Origin: Lithospermum erythrorhizon
Taxonomy: Eukaryota > Streptophyta > Magnoliopsida > Boraginales > Boraginaceae
NCBI GenBank assembly: GCA_019722365.1
Contig: JADFUC010001683.1
Coordinates: 1,798,001 to 1,862,000 of the forward strand
DNA length: 64,000 nt
Reading direction: 5' to 3'
Shown: positions 1 through 13,600 of the stretch, one piece after another
How the letters are laid out: each line of letters starts with the position of its first letter
How positions within the stretch are numbered: the stretch's first letter is position 1
Made by a program: the position numbers and the translations under genes
Notes under the pieces: model-generated
Database searches by the model: none
The model's input: the letters and a program-made list of their open reading frames with translations, nothing else
What the model was told of the DNA's origin: nothing

Positions 1-3000
1 AGAAATTATATTTAATAACCTAACAAACTAAATAAACATATTTAACAGTGAACACTTTTAAATTATATAAATCGTAACTAAATTATATATTACAATATGT
101 AATTAAATAGAACTTATACAAGATCTAAGTTAATAATCACCAACAAATCTTTCATGTAAATTCTCAATTCCAAATCTACCAGTTATCACAAAATGGCAAT
201 GTCTCTAGCTTTATTGCACATCACGAAAAGAGGTTAAACTAAGCATCCGTTACAACACGTAGAGATCGGGATTTAGTCAATTCAAAGCAAAACCATCAAG
301 TTTTGCATTGATTTTGTTTCGCCCACAAAGAGGCTGACGCCGCAAATCATCCATTGAGGCTGGGGGTTTTACATGTCGTTATGAATGTGAAAAACCTAAT
401 AAGTATCATATATATGCTCTTATTATTTGACCTAATAAAGATAACCGAAGTATCGAAATGGGCCGTTTTGTCTTTAATTAAACTGCTAAGTAAATTAAAC
501 ACTAACAAGTTGTTGGCTTAATTAACTAACAAGTTACTAACGAGCTCATTTAACTATTAAATTAATTAAATTGACTAATTAATTAATTCGGATTAATCCA
601 CTTTTATATTTTACATTATCAATGTAAAATTTCGATTGAGATGGATATTCGCTGACATAATCAACTCTCAATTTAAATAGCATCGCTTTTATTTCATACA
701 TGAAATATAACTCACCTGCCAATCAGACAAGCAGCTGACCTTCTAGCCAATAATAGCAGCTTGTATAATAATATAAATTTGACTATTAATATTATTATAA
801 TCTGCTATGTAATGATCTGCAATTTGGCATAACCTCTCAGATATTATCGTGAAAACCCGACTAGCAGTTACAATTTCATTATAGTCGAAATGCTGCTTAT
901 ATAATCACATTCACTAAACTGGGCAAAATGAATTATTACAACAATTGTAAAGAATCCGCATAATAAATTAAACAAATAACTATTGATTTCCTACACTCCC
1001 ACTGCCTTCGACGATTACTTCTTAACAATTCTTTTGTCTCGCGATCTTTGAAGGTCACTGTGTTAACCATAAGAAGCGTGGCCGCTTAAACACCCACGAC
1101 TTTCTTTTATTTGAACTACGAATCACATAAACCGACAACGGGCGCTACAAGAATCACCATGACTCGCAGAGGTCGCACGATTCACTCAGATATCAAGGAT
1201 GAACAAATCTCTCTCCTATAATATATCAACATCTATCGTTATACTCATCGTGTCACCTAACATATGTCATATATCCACGCTTAAGGCATGCTTCGACATA
1301 AATAAATAAAAGACACAACCTATATAAATATAAATAGTTATATACGCAGTCTAAACTTCAACAGCTCGAGCAAAATTCATAGGGATACAAATATATATCT
1401 TCCATGATTTCAGCCAAACCAACTCCCCAGCTTATACAAACTAACAACCTATAAGACGATGACTTTATGTGCCTCCTGCGGATCAAAGAAAATTGATCAT
1501 CAATCAATCACTACGCTTATCATTAAATGCTAGTTGTCCCAAAATCATCACCATCCGACTGTGTGGAAAAAATGGCTATTTTACGCTTAGACTCAAGATG
1601 TTCTTTTTATCAACGCCATGTCAGCTTCTCTTAAACCGGTGATACTTTAAGTTTCTTTGGGATTTATTATTTTAACTATCTGGCAATGATAAATGATCAT
1701 ATGAATTAATTACATTCATATAATATGTTAACAATCGTATTCTAAGACAAGAATTATCTTGTTCAATCGATCATAACTTATTCCAGAAAAGTGGAAGTCA
1801 ATTCAGCTCCCACCGAACCTCAGATCGCTCTCGCTTTTTCGATCTCGTGAAATCAAACTTTGATTTAATCACGTAAGAATATTTCAACTCGAGATGTTTC
1901 GACCAAGCCCGCACGCTGATCCTTAAGCCGCATTTAACTCTTTAGGTACTTTTTAGGATGCAAAGCCGGGAAGCGCAATGATTACAATCACGCCCTTAAC
2001 TAGAAAGCTACTTGGCTATAGTTTTCTTTACATCTATCCGCTTCGGTCTCTCAAATCCATCGAATCAGCGATTTACTCAAGATTATATCGAGTTCATATA
2101 CAAATTGTAGGAAAATGGGTTTTAAGCCTTTTTCCATAAGCTTTTCGAAACTGGACATTACCATCTTTGTCCGCTTTTTTCTCAAATGCCTACTTATACC
2201 AAATGTCAAACCCCACTTGTTATGTAACAAGCGATGTAAACCTCGCTGGGTATATAAATACTATTTCAAATTTTATGTAGTTAGCCATTCTCGGGTTATT
2301 ATCGGGTAGGTTTAAACAAGGAATTTAAAAATGTGTTAAACACATCTATCTTATTAAACGCATATTCTTTAATAACATTACCAACACTAGATCGTACCTC
2401 ATTCATGAATCACTTGGCTAACAAAGTTGTTCCATATTGACAATCGGCCCATGACACTATTCTCACGCTTTTAGTTTCGTGTGAAGACTCAACAACCGAT
2501 CCATTATCTATAACTATAGTTACTTTATTCTTTAAAGTCGCTTACAAAGCGAATCTCGGGGAATCCACATGAATGCCTTTAAGAGAACCCACAATTCCTA
2601 TTAAGGAAATTATGTTATGTCATGGTCGCTATGGGTGTACAAAGACACGACACTGTGGTTGCCTTTGGGAACGACTCTGTAGACGTCATTAATAAGAGAG
2701 AATCTGTATCATAAAATTTAATCTCATAGATTTTATTCACCTCAAGCTTCATGGCTAATTATAGCGACGTTTAATGTCATCAAGCTCATATTTCTCAGAA
2801 TTCATTATAGTGCATATGTCACATATATGTAATCAATACAAATGACATGAATCAATTCAGCATTCATACCGCTCAAGGTTGTATGATGATTCAATTAGTA
2901 CTAATGTGTAAAATATTATGTGCAATCAGGTTCCCACTAAACTTTAAGGAAACTCAAGGTTTATCTTCAATTTTGACCCTTTTTATTTCAATCAAAATAT

Positions 3001-3045
3001 CAAAATGAATATTCTAACTCCATTATCAGATCTCAAGTTTGCAAC
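1..3045 (-). mobile_element. Decayed copia-type retrotransposon interior (tentative)
   Basis: No gene survives here. Read on the minus strand upstream of a tRNA-Met-type primer-binding sequence at about 3,046, the stretch is a plausible copia interior. Around 1,900-2,060 the minus strand gives short reverse-transcriptase-like patches in different frames: an RVIVIIAL-like piece and an RAW..HLE piece resembling the APRAWYERL region of copia RT. Stops and frame changes are everywhere. No intact domain and no second LTR was found, and the left end lies outside the window or is unrecognisable. The assignment rests on weak patches plus the primer-binding site. Confidence 0.35.
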
Positions 3046-3057
3046 TCTGATACCGAT
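3046..3057 (-). other. Putative retrotransposon primer-binding site (tRNA-iMet type), degenerate
   Basis: On the minus strand the sequence reads GGTATCAGAGTTGC, close to the plant copia primer-binding consensus TGGTATCAGAGC. It marks the junction between a decayed LTR on its right and the element interior on its left. The same signature, in the same orientation, recurs at 38,517-38,528 beside a recognisable copia gag/integrase. Confidence 0.4.
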
Positions 3058-5240
3058 AGTATAATCGCTCTCCTTCTTATTCCTCGCTTAAGATGTGAAC
3101 TCTTAATAACAATGTCAAGTATCCATCATCACCGATCATTACTTAGAATATTTCGATCAATCGACTTCAACATTATTATATTACAATAAGGAAAAGTTTG
3201 AAATACACGCTGCATAGTCAACTAACGAATACATTCAACATGGTCAAAACCAAATGTTTGATTCATTTATGACTATATGTTCATTCAATGGAAATACGCT
3301 TTACTCGCCTTTAATCACCATCTAGAAGGTAACAGTGAGTTATATACTGACTGTATCTTTAAATTCTATTTCTACCTGTATGACCTTTTAAGTCGTTTAT
3401 CGAGTATTTATTTATTCAGATCATCATGTCTTTCAGATTAGGCATCGAATAATGCACGTGAATTCTCGCTTATTAAATATTCTCGATATAATCAAGGGTT
3501 CTAAGACTGGGACGGGTGTCTCCTGCCGCCTCGAATACATTCAAGCTTTATAAGTATTTACTTCCAATTCATTTATACTTCATAATGACGATACTATACA
3601 TACAATAAATTGTAATTCTATAGTAAATGGAAATAAATACCAACTGCGTTATTGTTATGTACACAATGACATAATATCAACATTGGACCCCGTGTTAGAT
3701 TATGTTTACTTCAGTGACATAATACTAACTTGTCCATTCATGATGCTTTCAAAGCTTTGTTTGTCAAACATAACTCTCAGTCGTTCTCACAGCTGAAGAT
3801 TTAATAAATTTAATTTAAAAAGAAGCAACAACTTGATATGTGAATTTCATTCATCAGGTTTCAACTACACAACATTACTTACTTGTATCACTCAACTAAG
3901 GATACATCTAAGGTGTAATGAAAATTATTTCGTATACCAAATTGAAAGATTTCATCCATTGTATTTAACTTCATTAAAATTTACAATTATTTGCTTACGT
4001 ATCTTCTATCGAGTGCTTTTAAGATCGAATGATGTCTCATTCATCGATGATACATGGGCTCATTTCAATGATACTTAATTCGTAACTTGATAGTATTTAT
4101 ATGGTCCTCCCATACTCATATCAATTCCTCTCGACGATCATCTTCAATGACTTATATCCTTTCGATCAACTCAGAGTGTGAACATACAAATCAAATCAAG
4201 ATTAACGAACTCCCACTAAGTCTGGGCAGTTAGTTTACTCAATTTATCTTCGCAAGATCAACTCAAGTCTTGTTAAAGTCACCTTCCACGTTGTCACTCC
4301 ATTGTTTGTTATTCAAAATATCATATCCTTTAAAAAAAGAATAGAATAATATTCCTCTAATTATGATCACCCCGATGATGGAAACGAAATAACTCAAACA
4401 AATATATTATTAAAGTACCAACTGTATAGGCCAATTCCTATAAATAATTCAATTTTATGAAATTGTCTTTGATCCATTTAATACTAATCTAACCCAACTA
4501 AAGCAAATATAGACGAGCTTAAGCTTTCATTTTTATCCATATAATTCTCATCCATTATCATATATAAATACTACAATCTATCCACAACTCCAAGGAGGTA
4601 TCGAGCATCGAATAGGTGGTTCAATAGTTGTTCGTGTACTAAATTGTTGACATTTGACTTCGTTTGAAAGTAGTATTTATATCACGCCATTACAACCTTT
4701 TATACATTTATGTATATGTGTAAGTTGTATAATTCGTGTCAATGAGTTATATTTGTTATACGTGATATTGAGATTTGCGACACAGTAATCAAGTATTTAT
4801 TAAACTATGATATGGATCGTCACATATGACGACGCCACGCATTGTCGATGGATTTGTCATTGAACTCTATTCGGTTAGTTAGCGCCTCCTCGCATGATCG
4901 AAAGTTATTTTCCCTTTGCTAGAGTAAAATAAATCCGTAATCCCATTCTATATTATTTTGTTCTCGCTTGTTGGGAGGTATAAATCTAGTAATTGATTTA
5001 TATTATTTTCGTCCTCGCTTGTCGGAGCAAGAACAAGTGATGTCGCTTTTTCTTCTATTGCAGGAGTAGACTAATGGGCCTGGACAGAGTTATTGTCGCT
5101 GCTGCGGATATAGCCGGATTTATCGACTACAGATGATAGTTTACTTACCGGATTATTTGATACTAGGTTATCGGATATTGAATTATTCTGGATTATTTGA
5201 GATGTAATTCTATTAACTGTTTAGACTATATGTTTACATA

Positions 5241-5243
<3 letters not shown>
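3058..5243. other. AT-rich intergenic DNA, probably old LTR sequence
   Basis: No coding potential beyond chance open frames. It adjoins the putative primer-binding site, so its left part is likely the remains of a 5' LTR of the minus-strand element. I could not define LTR ends or find a second copy in the window. Confidence 0.3.

Positions 5244-5275
<32 letters not shown>
5244..5275. repeat. (AT)n microsatellite
   Basis: An uninterrupted AT dinucleotide run of about 16 units, followed immediately by a short GC-rich palindromic patch made of GCGC and AGCGCT blocks. It is a plain simple-sequence repeat and likely to vary in length between individuals. Confidence 0.95.
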
Positions 5276-5277
<2 letters not shown>

Positions 5278-6954
5278 CGGCGCTGCGCGCTGTAGCGCTG
5301 ATTAGTTATGATTCGCTCTATAAATATTCATTAAACTTTCAAATTTCACCCCTTTATTCGGGGACCCCTCGCAAAATTTTGTATTTCAAGCGAGACATTC
5401 GTGGCACTACTTTTTCATGCGCAGCCGAGTATAATCGTAAGTGTAGTTTGCTATTGCGATATCCTCATCAATCTTCTTCTTCGGATCCTTATATTTTGTA
5501 GTATTTGGACGAAGGTGTTGTATATATTTTGATCACGTTGTATATATATATGTTTTGAGGTTGATATAAATGTTGTCTTAGAGATTTTAAATTATTGTTT
5601 GGGCAGTATTCTGGTTGTATATTTTCTTGGTCGGGCTTTTCCTACCAAAGTACGGTGACTCTGACAGATTACTAATCCATCTTAGTCTTCGCAGGCGGCC
5701 ACTGACAGTCATTATTGTGAAATCTGTAGGTGTCCTAGTATTAAATATTTATTATCCATTTTACTCCATATGTTCAAAGAAAACAGCTTGAATTTCAACA
5801 CCTAATTAGATGCTCTAAACTACGCCTATAATGAATAAATATATCATTACACAAGAAATTTCAATTATCTTTCTTGCTCAGATCCTAGATACTACTATAT
5901 TTTGACTCGTAATCATGATAAAACCGTGAGTCAAAAAAATAAGGTTGTCTAAGACATCGCGCTTAGCCACACAATGACATTACGATCGATAAAGAAATAA
6001 TTTGAGATATTTATATGACAAATCTTTTCTTTCTATTTCTCTATTATTATTTAATATCCTTCTTATGTATTTAATATTTGAAATGAATGAGGCTAATCAT
6101 TAACTTCAAATTTTATCTATTTGTGTACCAACTTTACATGTGACGTATGACCGAAATGACAATATTTGCTTATTGGTTCTAAGGCTACAAACCATAACTA
6201 TGTTTCATCACAATTAATAATAAAGTCAATCTTGTCGGGTGAAACTAAATACCAATGACATGTCTTCAAACGTAGATACACAACATTCAAGATCATCCAA
6301 TAAAATACCCCCATTTGGTTACAAAAGCGCGATTAAATCAATTATTAAAAATTCCCCTAGACAGGCTAAAAAGACAATATAACATATTAGTCTTCGTGAA
6401 GATTATCACCTCGATTGAGACTGCACTCTTAATTGTCTCCCTCAATCATATCACGACGCTGTTAACTTCGGAATCAAAGTTCGTGTAATCTGTCCATAGC
6501 GATTAATCCAAGCTTTTTAAATAATTACTAGATTCATTACTGGTTTTATTAGCATATAACCATCTTCAATGGTTTAACGAAGGAAATTATTAACATGTAT
6601 AACACTATATTACCATGTTTTATGAATTTATCCTTTAACTTGTTTTATTTCACATAATAAAGTTATGTTTTAATTTGTTCAATTATCGGGTAGAAAACAT
6701 TTAAATTTAAAGCTGCGGCCAATCATAAAAAGAAATATGCAATCATAGATAGTACGGTTCAAAATATCTACTACATTACAAATAAATCAGAATATTGAGC
6801 ACCAGATTTCAAATCCTTCACAAAACGCATACTTCGTGATTCAAGATCTGGTCATGTCGAACTAAACGGCAACAACACTACATACATTTTGAATCCCAAA
6901 GACAAAGACTTTTAATCCTTGGCTCCCTCGACATTTCACAAGCAAGAAAGATAT
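5276..6954. other. Intergenic DNA without recognisable genes
   Basis: AT-rich sequence with no conserved reading frame on either strand. It is presumably decayed transposon DNA, but nothing allows a family to be named. Confidence 0.4.
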
Positions 6955-7230
6955 TTAAGGGCTCCACTCTAAAACCAATCGACAATATGAAAGTGCCCCA
7001 AAAACCCATATATCAATGAGACATCGACTTCCGACGCGACGCGTCACATTAACACTCTCCCTTACATGTAACCCTCCTACGCAGATGACACTTCTCACGT
7101 ACCCGCCTTCTGAATTTTCATCGGCGGGGTTACACGTGCCCTCATCACCACTCTGCCCGCCTTTACTCAGCGATAAAGAAGCCTCAAGTGTGGCCCACCT
7201 AAAATCAATCGACAATGGGGCGAAAGAAAT
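6955..7230. mobile_element. LTR fragment of a copia-like retrotransposon (solo LTR remnant)
   Basis: The stretch has the composition of plant copia LTR ends: a GGGCTCCACT start, AAAACCAATCGACAAT, a GTGCCCC phrase, AGTGAGACATCGA, then pyrimidine-rich CTCTCCCTTACATG. A related phrase (TAAAATCAATCGACAATGGGGC) recurs near 7,200, suggesting an internal duplication or a nested fragment. The longest open frames here (87-162 codons) are accidental; their translations match no family I know. Element boundaries are uncertain. Confidence 0.4.
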
Positions 7231-8280
7231 TCACATCTTTATATATCGAATCTCTAAGCGATACCGAATTTTAAACGTAAAGAACGCGATGACAACAAAT
7301 ACTACATCCATTTCAAACAAAATATATACCTACCAAAGCTCAACTATTAAAAATAAAAAGTTTCAAAAGTCAATAATCTTTAAACGTGATTATGATTGTT
7401 TTATTTTTCTTGAAATTCGTGTTTTCATTCTTGTTCCTTGGCACGTCTTGCAAATTGCGATAGATTTAAACAATCAAAGCCTGGTTTGTTTTAGTTGGAT
7501 GTGAATTGAGATAGACTCGGTTTTAAAATTTGATTTAATTGAAAACAATTGATGAGTATATTTTGGAATTGGAGCCTGCTTTGTTTTATTGAATTTTAGA
7601 TTGAGTGAATGAGTTAGGAGCTAACCAAAATAAACAAACCATATATAAATGATTAATTGGTGGGTTTACTTTAATTTTGAGAAAAAAAACACGAGCCTAC
7701 TATACAATTATAGATATGCTATACCTTATATATTTTAACTATCGTTTTTAGTGTTTCACACAGAACTTTGACGTTTATATATTCTAGTACTATAACTAGA
7801 ATTGATATCGTTAATCATGCTTTTCTAAATATTTTCACAATACGGAGTAATATCTTCTGATATTTTTATGATATAAAACGAAATTTGAAGTCAAAGCTTC
7901 AACTTAATCGATGAACCCGCCAAATATTAATTCAAGGTCTGCGAATTAGGGAAATATGGACCAATCATGAATAGTCTAGATGAAGTAAATTTCTTAAGCT
8001 GTAGTATTAATGACAAAATTGACACCACCTGGACACAACAAGAAACAATATAATAATGACAGGAGCAATTACTTTACCCCATTATTTATGCAAAGTTCAA
8101 TGAATCCCAACTAATCAAATCCAGTAGCTAGCTTTTGTAGACTTCAAATATTTCAGCCAACCTATTGACAATTTACTAATTCAAATCAAAATTGTATCAC
8201 TTGTATTGTGTTTATTAAATTAAAAAGTTTGTAAATTTAACTATTAAAAAAATAAATTGCACAATATTATAGGGATAAAT
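7231..8280. other. Intergenic AT-rich DNA, nothing recognisable
   Basis: Low-complexity AT-rich sequence with short A and T runs. A GGAGTAAT phrase near 7,843 resembles the end of a Stowaway-type MITE, but no partner end was found. Confidence 0.4.
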
Positions 8281-10330
8281 ATATATGTCCCGATCAAGTC
8301 CGGCTTGTACTTCCTGGACTTGACAATTAAGAGTATGCCCCGGCTTCATGACCGCTTCACTGGGGCCCACTTGACCAACCGGGTTCAAGGTTGACCTCGG
8401 TCCACTCAGGCCAAGAATCCGCCCCTGGCTCGCTAATTACTGGGCCCACGGGACCGAGATCGGGGCCCTGCGCCCCTGGCCTGTTCAATCTGCTCCTGCC
8501 TCGGTTCCCCTTTAGCCTGCAGACCGCTCGCATTTAAACTGGGCACACGTTAATAACACAATATTGTATTTTTTTTCCCGCTATAAACGCCAGACTGCTC
8601 CATCCTAATCTGCACCACGCTTATACAGTAAGTCATAGTTTTTCAACATATAAACATTCAAACATCTCACAACATCTTCAAAACCTCGAAATTACATAAA
8701 CATTTAAACATTCACAAACATCCAAACATTCACACAATTCACAACTCAATAAAAAGACGTAAATAAAAAAAACATCAAGCTTTTTTAAACTCGACAAACC
8801 ATAACCACTACTGCTCAAACACCATAAACATCTGCTCAAACACTAGTAAACAAAGAAACCACCATATGCACATCATCATGAAAATACCATAACCATCATA
8901 CATAAATGTAAAATTGCAAATAAAAATATTGTTCAAACCCCGAAACAACATAAACATCACATATAATATATAAAACACATTCATTCATGTGCCTCTTCAC
9001 TTGCTTTTTCTTCAACGATAAAGGGAGCGAGTAGTGGGCTACTGGAGCGCCACTTTGCGCTTGCTGAGGAAAGTTTCAGGCGATCCTACACGCGGCCTCG
9101 ACATCCCGCCATGGATCCTCATCGCTCTCATTTCGCTCATCGCCCTCTCTTCCTGGCCCCTTCACGACATCGTATTATCTCGGCGAACTGACACTTATCC
9201 AACAACTTCTTTAAAGCCACCTACGACTCGGCCGGTTGTCATGAGGCGGATGCCTCAATTTGAGGATACGGATATCTCCTCCCTGACTTTAGCCTGTATT
9301 CATCTCTACCTCGGCTCAGATCCATTGTAGTTCCACACTTCGCAACCTCCCTCATAATCTTCAGTAGATCTCCCACTTCTCATCCTAACGCCTATCCCAC
9401 AAATAAACTCCCCAAACTTAAGAATCGGTGCTTTTGAAATCTATCACCGCCTTTATTAAATCTCAAGGCCCGACATTTAGGGACAACACATATTTTTCCT
9501 ACTAACCAACAAACGGGACAAAGATCGCCATACTGTGGGCGCCTTAGTCTTATGATGAAAAATGTGTTCGAATAACGCGAGTGTAGCTAATCCTTTGTAT
9601 CCGCCAAGAAGCCTAAGTTGGGCGATCATTTGTATCAAGCGCTTTTAGTTCGTGGCCTCGACTAGTTGGGTGGAAACAAAATCTCTTTGACCACCTTCTT
9701 CGATATGTCTCCTGCCCATTTAGATTGTAATTATACACTAATCTCTAGATTTTCAGTTCTACGATTATCATGTTGATGTTAAAGACAAATCCCTCTTGTC
9801 TATCTGGCTAATTCTCACACCACCCCTAGCTGATAATCCTCTACATTCATCATTATCGCCCTCATGTTCATCATAAAAAATTTATTGCTAAGATCCTCCT
9901 CCGTAATCATTCCTTGCACATCATTAACATTAAAAGTTAATCCTATCATAGATTCGCCATTATCAAGTTCGGCTCTACAAATTCATACCCATGTACTTAT
10001 AAATCGATGAGATCCAATATCATCACAAATTAAATGTACAAAGATTTTCTAATTTAGCATTTTCTAAGTATTCGGTCACGAGGTTACTTTCCTGTGAAAT
10101 TTGTTTCCACGGAAATTTCATTCCCAGATATACCCTTGCCAGATTCGGTGCTCCACTTTCCACAACACATTCCCAGGTTCGTCCCCTCTCCACTCTCATG
10201 TTCCTCTTTCATATCGGGGTTCCTCCTCCCAACTATGACTTTTAGCCCTCTTTTTATCCACGTGATGATCAGGTCCCCTCTTGTCCCTTTTCGTTGTTTT
10301 TTGTGCCATTTTCTAAATTGAACAATATAT
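8281..10330. mobile_element. GC-rich LTR-like block and adjoining decayed element
   Basis: From 8,290 to about 8,620 composition jumps to GC-rich (GGGCCC, CCCGG, CCTGGCC blocks) and ends in a CTATAAA box-like sequence, as in LTRs of some plant gypsy elements. The following 1.7 kb is again AT-rich with isolated open frames (98 codons at 9,034-9,330; 75 codons at 10,094-10,321) that I could not assign. The abrupt compositional shift supports inserted DNA; the family is unknown. Confidence 0.35.
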
Positions 10331-10479
10331 TTGGTAAACGGAGAATATAAAAAGAAGCTAATGGGTCGTAAGGAGGATTAATTTAAGAAATTTGGAGAGA
10401 GTTTGTGGAGAGAAAGTTATGAAATTAAGTTAATAATGAGAAGGTGCTTTTTCCCTAAAAAATCGTGCCTCATTTAAAA

Positions 10480-13400
10480 GCTTATCTCATATAAACGCGT
10501 TGATTTTAAACGGCACGCTTCACTTGGCTGCAGTTTAGGAAATTCTCAAGTTCAATGTGATATCAAGTTTCACAGACAATGGTACCACGCTTAAAGTATC
10601 AACGGGTGGGGCGCTTTAACTTGCTGTGCATCGTATGTCATTTATTGACTTGGCATGTAACAAGATAAAGAATGCAATAACGTTTAGGTATAACGTGGTA
10701 CCGCACGATGAATGTACGCTGCTTTAATTCCATTAAATGATCAAAACGTAAAAGAAACAAAATAGGTATTTTATTATTGAGCTATTCACAGTTTATACTG
10801 TGGCGGACTGTGAGATTACATGAGTTTTACAAGCATTCAATCAAAATTATAAAAAACTATACAAATCTAATCATCATACACCAATTCATCTTCTGATTCT
10901 TCTTTGCCTGAGCGTGTTTCTATCATAGTTGTTCTCTCTTATCATCTACTTAATTTTTTTTTCTCAATGTCACTGGCACGTTGAACAAATCTTTTTCCCC
11001 TTTCTTCCACGAGCGTGTTGTCCTTATCTTGCAACCTATGCTCCCACGGCCGCCCAACTTTATACAACACATACTTCAATCGCCGAGTTTGTAAGTCTCT
11101 GACCGTCTTGAGGTATCAGAGTTTCGCCACGCTTAAATGCAGATTCACTAGCTGGTCAGAGACATACAGATAAAAATATTTCCTTTTCCCATCTTAGACA
11201 ATACCGGAACAATGTTTCCTTACTCGCCCACCATTTTAATATATCAAAAGGATTATTATTATATCGAATTCAATTCAAGTTAGTAGTTAAATATCGAAAG
11301 TTGTCATTAGTGTCTCATGGAGCGATTGACTAAGTTACCTAATAATAGTAAAGATTCCTAAGGTGATCACGTTGACTTCAGATCTTAACTCTACGCGGGC
11401 ACATTAAAACTTGTTCCACTACTAGAAAGCGACCTTTTACCTTGTCCATACCTTTGATTGATATTTGCTATACATGTTATACATATACGCTTCAATTTCA
11501 TCTTTCCATTTTGAACATCAAAATTTTAGTTCGATTAAAGGATATTAATGCTTCATAATACGATTAAGGCTAAATTAAATGACTTTATTTAGCGTTAAGA
11601 TCCAAGATTATACCAATTGCATACGATGCTGGATAGCCGAAAATATTTTAAAAACTTGTCTTCTATATTCGAACCATATTCCCAAGAATACGACCATCTT
11701 TATTGCTTACCATACGAATAAAGATTAACGATACATTCTAAAGCAAGATGAATATTTGGTTCATATTATTGAAAAACCTTAGTATAATCTTTTTAAATGG
11801 CTCAAGAAACTCGAGTAATTCATAACAAATATTTCCAATTATTTATACGCGACGCGGATAATATTCACCACCTGGAAAGACGATCCTATAAAAATGTTGT
11901 AATTTCATCCTTACATATATGCACGAACTAGTAGATCGTGAAGTCGAGTTCCATCTAGTATCACAATTCAAAAATTATTTTTAAACTCTTACCCGGCTCC
12001 TCAACCAATTTTTTTATATTCATGTCTTTCTAACCCCGCCATTAACAACAAGATTAACTACTTTTACGACCTATGTGAAAATAAACCCCATCCCAAACAA
12101 ATTTCTTTATTCCATCTTTAGCGGGTAACTAATTGAAGGACGTGATATAAACATCTAAAATGAAAAGTTCACTAAAAATCCGGTTTAATATAAGATCTTT
12201 AATTTTTCTTAAATTAAACGTTATTAAATGACGCATTATCGACATGAAATCAAGTAATCCTATTCAAACATTTGTAATCAAGTGGCACATGCGAGTATAC
12301 TCAAATTTGAATATTGTTATGTTTAACAATCTATCTAAAATATATAATTCTCCTCCGTAGCACTCCAATCATGATCAATCCAATGGCATATTACACACAT
12401 TATAACAAAATCCAAAAAGACACCAATATCACTAGTCAAACACATTTTATAAGGCAACTATGTGAGTTTTACTCTAGAAGATCTCTTTTCACTTTTAAAA
12501 TATTTAAAAGCATAGTTTCGTGAAAGTAGACTGGGATACGATTGCCGATTAACGACATTTTGAATCCATTTAATGGGAAATCACCATCCATCGGCTAATG
12601 ATTAAAAGGCAAAAGAACTACCGACATAAATTTCATAGCTTCAATCCTATGCTCCAAAATACTAAAAAAAAAAAGTTTCTTTGCCGGTTTGGGTATCAAT
12701 AGTTCCTTGTGTACCACCCTTCCCACTACTATCTTTAAGGATCTTAATACCCACTTTAAGTTGTCTAAAGAAGACGACCGATTCCCTTTTACTCCCACCT
12801 CAAGCTCTGCATGATAAGATTTTACAATTTAAACAAGTTTGCCGCTTGTTTTCCTGTCTCCATGAAAAAATATTTCCAAATCCATTTAAGTTTTTTCCTC
12901 TCAATAGTAGTATCCGTGAAAGTACTGGGGACAGAGTTAATAACGGTAGCTCATCCATACGACATCATCCTCTAAATTAACAAAATCATTAGGATTATAC
13001 TAAGACTATCATCAATACTTTACTGCTACGCTGATGCCATTAATTTGAAGAACAAATATCAAAATTTATAAAAAAGTTGATGATAATAACCGGATTCGCA
13101 GGAGCAAGTAAGATTGCCGATTCACTGATCAGAACGAATGTGCCCCAAAACCACAAGTAACGAATATTGTAATCGCTTAGAAAGTGATTCTTATTGCTTC
13201 GATATCGCTTTTAAGAACGATCATGACGCGTAGAAACGGCTTATGCCATTGCCTTTATGACCTCTTCTTTAGTTTTGATAAACGAAGGATGTAGACAGAA
13301 AAAGCCTAGTCCGGTACCTGCTTAGATGAAACTACATTCACTTTACACCAAACGGTACCGCTTCGCATCCAACGGCATTCCTTATCAATTCATGTTAAAT

Positions 13401-13600
13401 TATAAATAGTCATTGACTTTAACGTGGTACCGCACGTCCAAATCCGCATAACACAGACAAGTCATAAAGAAATTGCTATATATCCGCGCATGACACGCAT
13501 CGCTTAATTTTAAACTGCATACCGCTTCAGACAAATTTAATCAAAACGTGGTACTCCGCTGACTAAGCGGCATTCATCGCCTACCGATACCCGTACGGGA
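10480..13600. repeat. Relic with repeated GTGGTACC-type motifs at both ends
   Basis: A 17-base sequence, TAACGTGGTACCGCACG, occurs exactly at 10,691-10,707 and again at 13,420-13,436. Related forms (AATGGTACCACGC at about 10,578; AACGTGGTACTCCGC at about 13,543; CGGTACCGC at about 13,351) cluster around both copies. Shared direct-orientation motifs about 2.7 kb apart would fit two diverged LTRs flanking a decayed interior. No protein domain was recognised between them. Confidence 0.35.

Noticed and set aside
7016..7504. 162-codon open frame on the + strand and an 86-codon frame opposite
   Set aside because: Both lie in LTR-like sequence, the translation matches no domain I know, and composition is repetitive.
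9034..9330. 98-codon open frame
   Set aside because: Follows a GC-rich LTR-like block. No recognisable motif and no splice context; treated as transposon debris.
12595..12980. Overlapping open frames on both strands
   Set aside because: Sequence lies in a decayed relic; neither translation shows a known family and neither is preceded by gene-like sequence.
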